From Planctomycetota bacterium (GTDB lineage: Bacteria > Planctomycetota > Planctomycetia > Pirellulales > Pirellulaceae), in NCBI GenBank assembly GCA_963204915.1, contig CAUJHS010000010.1, positions 62,001 through 126,000 on the forward strand: a stretch of DNA of 64,000 nucleotides, in the 5' to 3' direction. A program made the position numbers and the translations under genes. The number at the start of each line of letters is the position of its first letter. The first letter of the stretch is position 1. Shown here piece by piece: positions 61,503 through 64,000 of the stretch. The notes under the pieces are model-generated. The model was not told where the DNA came from. It was given only the letters and a program-made list of their open reading frames with translations, and searched no databases.

Positions 61503-63338
61503 ATGAATTTGGCGTATTGGCTTAACACCGCGTGGATGGCGAAATGCCGCCGCGAGGCCCACGCGTTCGAGCAAGCCACCCATCAACCGGCCGCCGCACA
61601 ACAGGCCGTGCTGAGAAACATCTTAGACGCGAATCGCAGTTCCGAGTTCGGACAACGGCATCAGTTCGCGAACATCGCGAACCCAAGCGAGTTCCAGCAG
61701 CGTGTGCCGCTTTCCACCTACGAATCCTATGCCGCCGCGATCGACCGCATGGCCGGCGGCGCCGAGCAGGTGTTGACATGCGACAAGGTCCTGTTATTCG
61801 AGCCGACCAGCGGAACGTCTCGCGGAGAGAAGTTGATTCCTTACACCGCATCGCTGAGGGCGCAGTTTCAGCGCATGGCCGCCGTTTGGATTTACGACCT
61901 GATGCGGCGCCGGCCCGCCCTGCGGCAAGGCCGGGCTTATTGGTCGATCTCGCCCGCAATGGGCGCTAAGCGGCGCACGGGCGGCGGCGTTCCGATCGGC
62001 TTTGACGACGATACTCAGTACTTGTCCGGACTGGAACGCCGTCTGGCGCGAAGTTTGTTGGCCGTACCCCCAGACATTTCGAAGTTGTCCCATCTCGACA
62101 ACTTTCGCTACGCCACGCTCCTGCATCTGATTCGGGCGCCCGACTTGACGTTGATTTCTATCTGGAGTCCGACGTTTCTCGATGCGATCTTCGCGGGTTT
62201 GGAAGTCTGGACGGATCGCTTAGCGTACGACCTGAAACATGGCGGCGTATCGTGGCCGCAGCCCGTCGATGCGACGCCTCGACCTGCGAAGGCCTTTCGG
62301 TTTTTGGCGACAGGCCGGCCGTTAACGAGCGCCGCCGAAACACTGCGTTCCTCGGCGGAGATCTCGGAAAAGCTGCGACGCTTATGGCCGCAGCTAGCGT
62401 TGATTAGTTGCTGGGCCGATGCAACGGCTGCATTGTATCTGCCGCGGTTGCGTGAATACTTTCCTCACGTTGAGATCCAGCCCAAAGGGTTACTGGCCAC
62501 AGAAGGCTGTGTTTCGACGCCGTTATGGGATCAGGTTGGCGCCGCACTGGCCCTCCGTTCGCATTTTTTGGAATTCCAGGAACTCGACGGCAGTCATGAC
62601 GCTTCCGCACCGTGCCGCTTCGCCTGGCGCCTTGACCGAGGCGGACGCTATGGCGTTGTGCTCACCACCGCGGGCGGCCTCTACCGATACCAGTTGGGTG
62701 ATGAAGTGGAAGTGGTGGGGTTCAAGAATAACTGTCCATGCGTACGCTTTCGGGGAAGGCTGGGGATGGCGAGCGACTTAGTCGGCGAAAAACTTGCCGA
62801 GGGATTCGTTCGCGCGGTGCTCGAACGCGTTTTGAACCTACACGCGTTCGCAGCGCGGTTTATGCTCGTGGCGCCTGTCGACCGTGTTCCGTCGTGCTAT
62901 TGCCTTTACCTTCAACCGAGCGGCGCCGCTCCCGACCGGACCGTGGCACAAAGGTTGATCGACGCCCTCCAGGCCGAGTTGGAATCGAATCCGCACTACC
63001 GTTACGCGGTCGAGTTAGGACAACTGACGCCGCTGGAACTCGTGGTGCTCGATTCGGCGGGGCCAGCGGCTTGGACGGTCTTTGAGCAGCATCGCATAGC
63101 CCAAGGGCAAAAACCCGGAAACATCAAACCCGTATCGCTCGACGGGGGTCGCGATTGGGAGCATGTATTCCAACCCATCACGAGCGGTTCGCCGCCTCGC
63201 CTCGTGGCGCAACGTGGCGCGAGTTTCCAAGGAGGCTCGACGCCTTCGCCCCATGCCAACGTCCATAAACCAGCTTGCTCCCCGCCAGCGCCAGCAACCA
63301 CCCTGTCGCCACATCAAGCAGATGATGCTCATGAATGA
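61503..63338 (+). CDS. GH3-type acyl-acid amido synthetase homologue
   Basis: 611 aa. The adenylation motif FEPTSGTSRGEKLIPYT (about 100-116) and TTAGGLYRYQLGDEVEV are characteristic of the GH3 family, which in plants conjugates amino acids to acyl acids such as auxin. Bacterial members are little studied and probably form amide bonds on fatty or aromatic acids. The ATG at 61503 is chosen; the open frame upstream looks random. The last 53 codons (from 63178) overlap the convergent PAP2 gene; they read as low-complexity (STPSPHANVHKP) and are probably not part of the fold. Confidence 0.85.
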   Translation: MNLAYWLNTAWMAKCRREAHAFEQATHQPAAAQQAVLRNILDANRSSEFGQRHQFANIANPSEFQQRVPLSTYESYAAAIDRMAGGAEQVLTCDKVLLFEPTSGTSRGEKLIPYTASLRAQFQRMAAVWIYDLMRRRPALRQGRAYWSISPAMGAKRRTGGGVPIGFDDDTQYLSGLERRLARSLLAVPPDISKLSHLDNFRYATLLHLIRAPDLTLISIWSPTFLDAIFAGLEVWTDRLAYDLKHGGVSWPQPVDATPRPAKAFRFLATGRPLTSAAETLRSSAEISEKLRRLWPQLALISCWADATAALYLPRLREYFPHVEIQPKGLLATEGCVSTPLWDQVGAALALRSHFLEFQELDGSHDASAPCRFAWRLDRGGRYGVVLTTAGGLYRYQLGDEVEVVGFKNNCPCVRFRGRLGMASDLVGEKLAEGFVRAVLERVLNLHAFAARFMLVAPVDRVPSCYCLYLQPSGAAPDRTVAQRLIDALQAELESNPHYRYAVELGQLTPLELVVLDSAGPAAWTVFEQHRIAQGQKPGNIKPVSLDGGRDWEHVFQPITSGSPPRLVAQRGASFQGGSTPSPHANVHKPACSPPAPATTLSPHQADDAHE

Positions 63339-63882
63339 GCAGGGTTGAAAGCGCGATCGCCGCTCCCCAAAGCCAAAAGAAGGCTTTTCCCGGCAGTGAA
63401 GCACGCGCCGCGAAGATATCAATGCACACGATGCTTAACGTAACGTGCAGCGAAGGCGCGAGATTGTATTGCAGATTCATCCGATCCGCGACCTCGTGCC
63501 AACGGCGCCATACGCCCCAATCGTGCTGCGCCTCATGAGCAAGCTCGGCGGGGAACGCCAAGAAGCAGACGCCTGCGGCGAAGATCACCGAGGCAAGCGT
63601 CGCCGTGAGCGCGCGCAGTTCGTGCGACGCGCGCAAAATGAACGGCGCTGCGACGAACAACAAGTACAGCGACATATAGAACACGACCATGCCGGGCACA
63701 AACGGCATGTGGCGCTCCATCTCCCAATGGACGGCGAATCGCGTCGTTCTTTGGGCCGTTACCCAGTCGGCGCCGCCGTACACGAGACAGAACCACGCCA
63801 TCACGCCGGCGCCCAGGACGCACGCTTCGATGAGATGTCGCCCACCGGGCCACGCAAAAAGCCGTGACGTTGGGGAACGCAT
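63178..63882 (-). CDS. PAP2-type membrane phosphatase
   Basis: 234 aa from ATG at 63882 (a start at 63960 would add 26 residues). Five to six membrane helices. Two PAP2 motifs are visible: APSLHVTLS (PSxH) and HEHHLLDVATGWLLA (HxxxD). The first K-R-P motif is not clear. Members dephosphorylate lipid phosphates such as phosphatidate or undecaprenyl diphosphate. It converges on the GH3-like gene and overlaps its 3' end by 161 bases, a long convergent overlap. After it, 63,961-64,000 holds nothing recognised. Confidence 0.8.
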   Translation of the reverse strand: MRSPTSRLFAWPGGRHLIEACVLGAGVMAWFCLVYGGADWVTAQRTTRFAVHWEMERHMPFVPGMVVFYMSLYLLFVAAPFILRASHELRALTATLASVIFAAGVCFLAFPAELAHEAQHDWGVWRRWHEVADRMNLQYNLAPSLHVTLSIVCIDIFAARASLPGKAFFWLWGAAIALSTLLIHEHHLLDVATGWLLALAGSKLVYGRWHGAKASSLLGNSRHVAPRGEAANRS

Positions 63883-64000
63883 TACGAATGGGTCCTTTCC
63901 CAAACAGGTTGGGCGCCGCCAAAGCAGCGTCGATCCCTTGCTGCGGATTCGCCTCGCCATAACTTACCCAAGTTTTACCCGTCGCGGAAAGACGTTTCGA

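Overview
The window looks like a chromosome segment of a Planctomycetota bacterium, most likely of the Pirellulales. The evidence is family content: adjacent DUF1553 (planctomycete cytochrome) and DUF1501 genes, a PQQ-like beta-propeller protein, a Tat-exported Gfo/Idh oxidoreductase, a membrane-anchored squalene-cyclase-repeat protein and many secreted hydrolases. This is a family-level inference; no rRNA is present.

Region 1 (1 to about 13,798) is the right-hand part of an integrated mobile element whose left end lies outside the window. It ends at a tRNA-Pro(CGG) gene. Its genes are nearly all on the plus strand and many overlap by 1-4 bases. From the left: the tail of an unknown gene; a cluster of five or six GC-rich hairpins; a Ser/Thr-kinase-like gene, an HTH-pseudokinase and a membrane-embedded, apparently catalytically dead Cas4-like (PD-(D/E)XK) protein; two duplicated pairs of winged-helix, replication-relaxation-like genes flanking a VirD4/TraD-type coupling ATPase; a run of small genes separated by stem-loops; a zinc-ribbon protein; an MT-A70 adenine methyltransferase; an 88-aa protein; and a large serine integrase whose last 17 codons are antisense to the target tRNA. 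The kinase/pseudokinase/Cas4-like trio is the best candidate for an undescribed system.

Region 2 (13,798-28,850) is housekeeping: tRNA-Pro, pcm and recJ, rpmG (ribosomal protein L33, 54 aa), the squalene-cyclase-repeat protein, hypF-hypB-hypA without any hydrogenase genes, a long coiled-coil protein overlapping bioF, a PEBP-like lipoprotein, a secreted glycoside hydrolase and tRNA-Gly(CCC).

Region 3 (29,000-40,322) is accessory metabolism: Gfo/Idh, aldo-keto reductase and MFS genes on the minus strand, then a plus-strand run of a CocE-like hydrolase, a ceramidase-like protein, a right-handed beta-helix protein and an unusual acetylesterase-lactonase fusion.

Region 4 (40,351-52,936) is a nine-gene minus-strand catabolic operon (2-hydroxyacid dehydrogenase, epimerase, Ldh-type dehydrogenase, double cyclase, MFS transporter, SDR, fused E1 alpha-beta, E2 with two subunit-binding domains, beta-lactamase-fold hydrolase). 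It diverges from a GntR/FadR-type regulator. A 17-nt palindrome overlaps the regulator's promoter. The likely substrate is a hydroxy or sugar acid, but its identity cannot be read from the sequence.

Region 5 (53,000-64,000) holds a small hypothetical gene, the PQQ-like/DUF1553/DUF1501 set and a terminal cluster of a GNAT acetyltransferase, an unknown protein, a GH3-type acyl-amido synthetase homologue and a convergent, overlapping PAP2 phosphatase.
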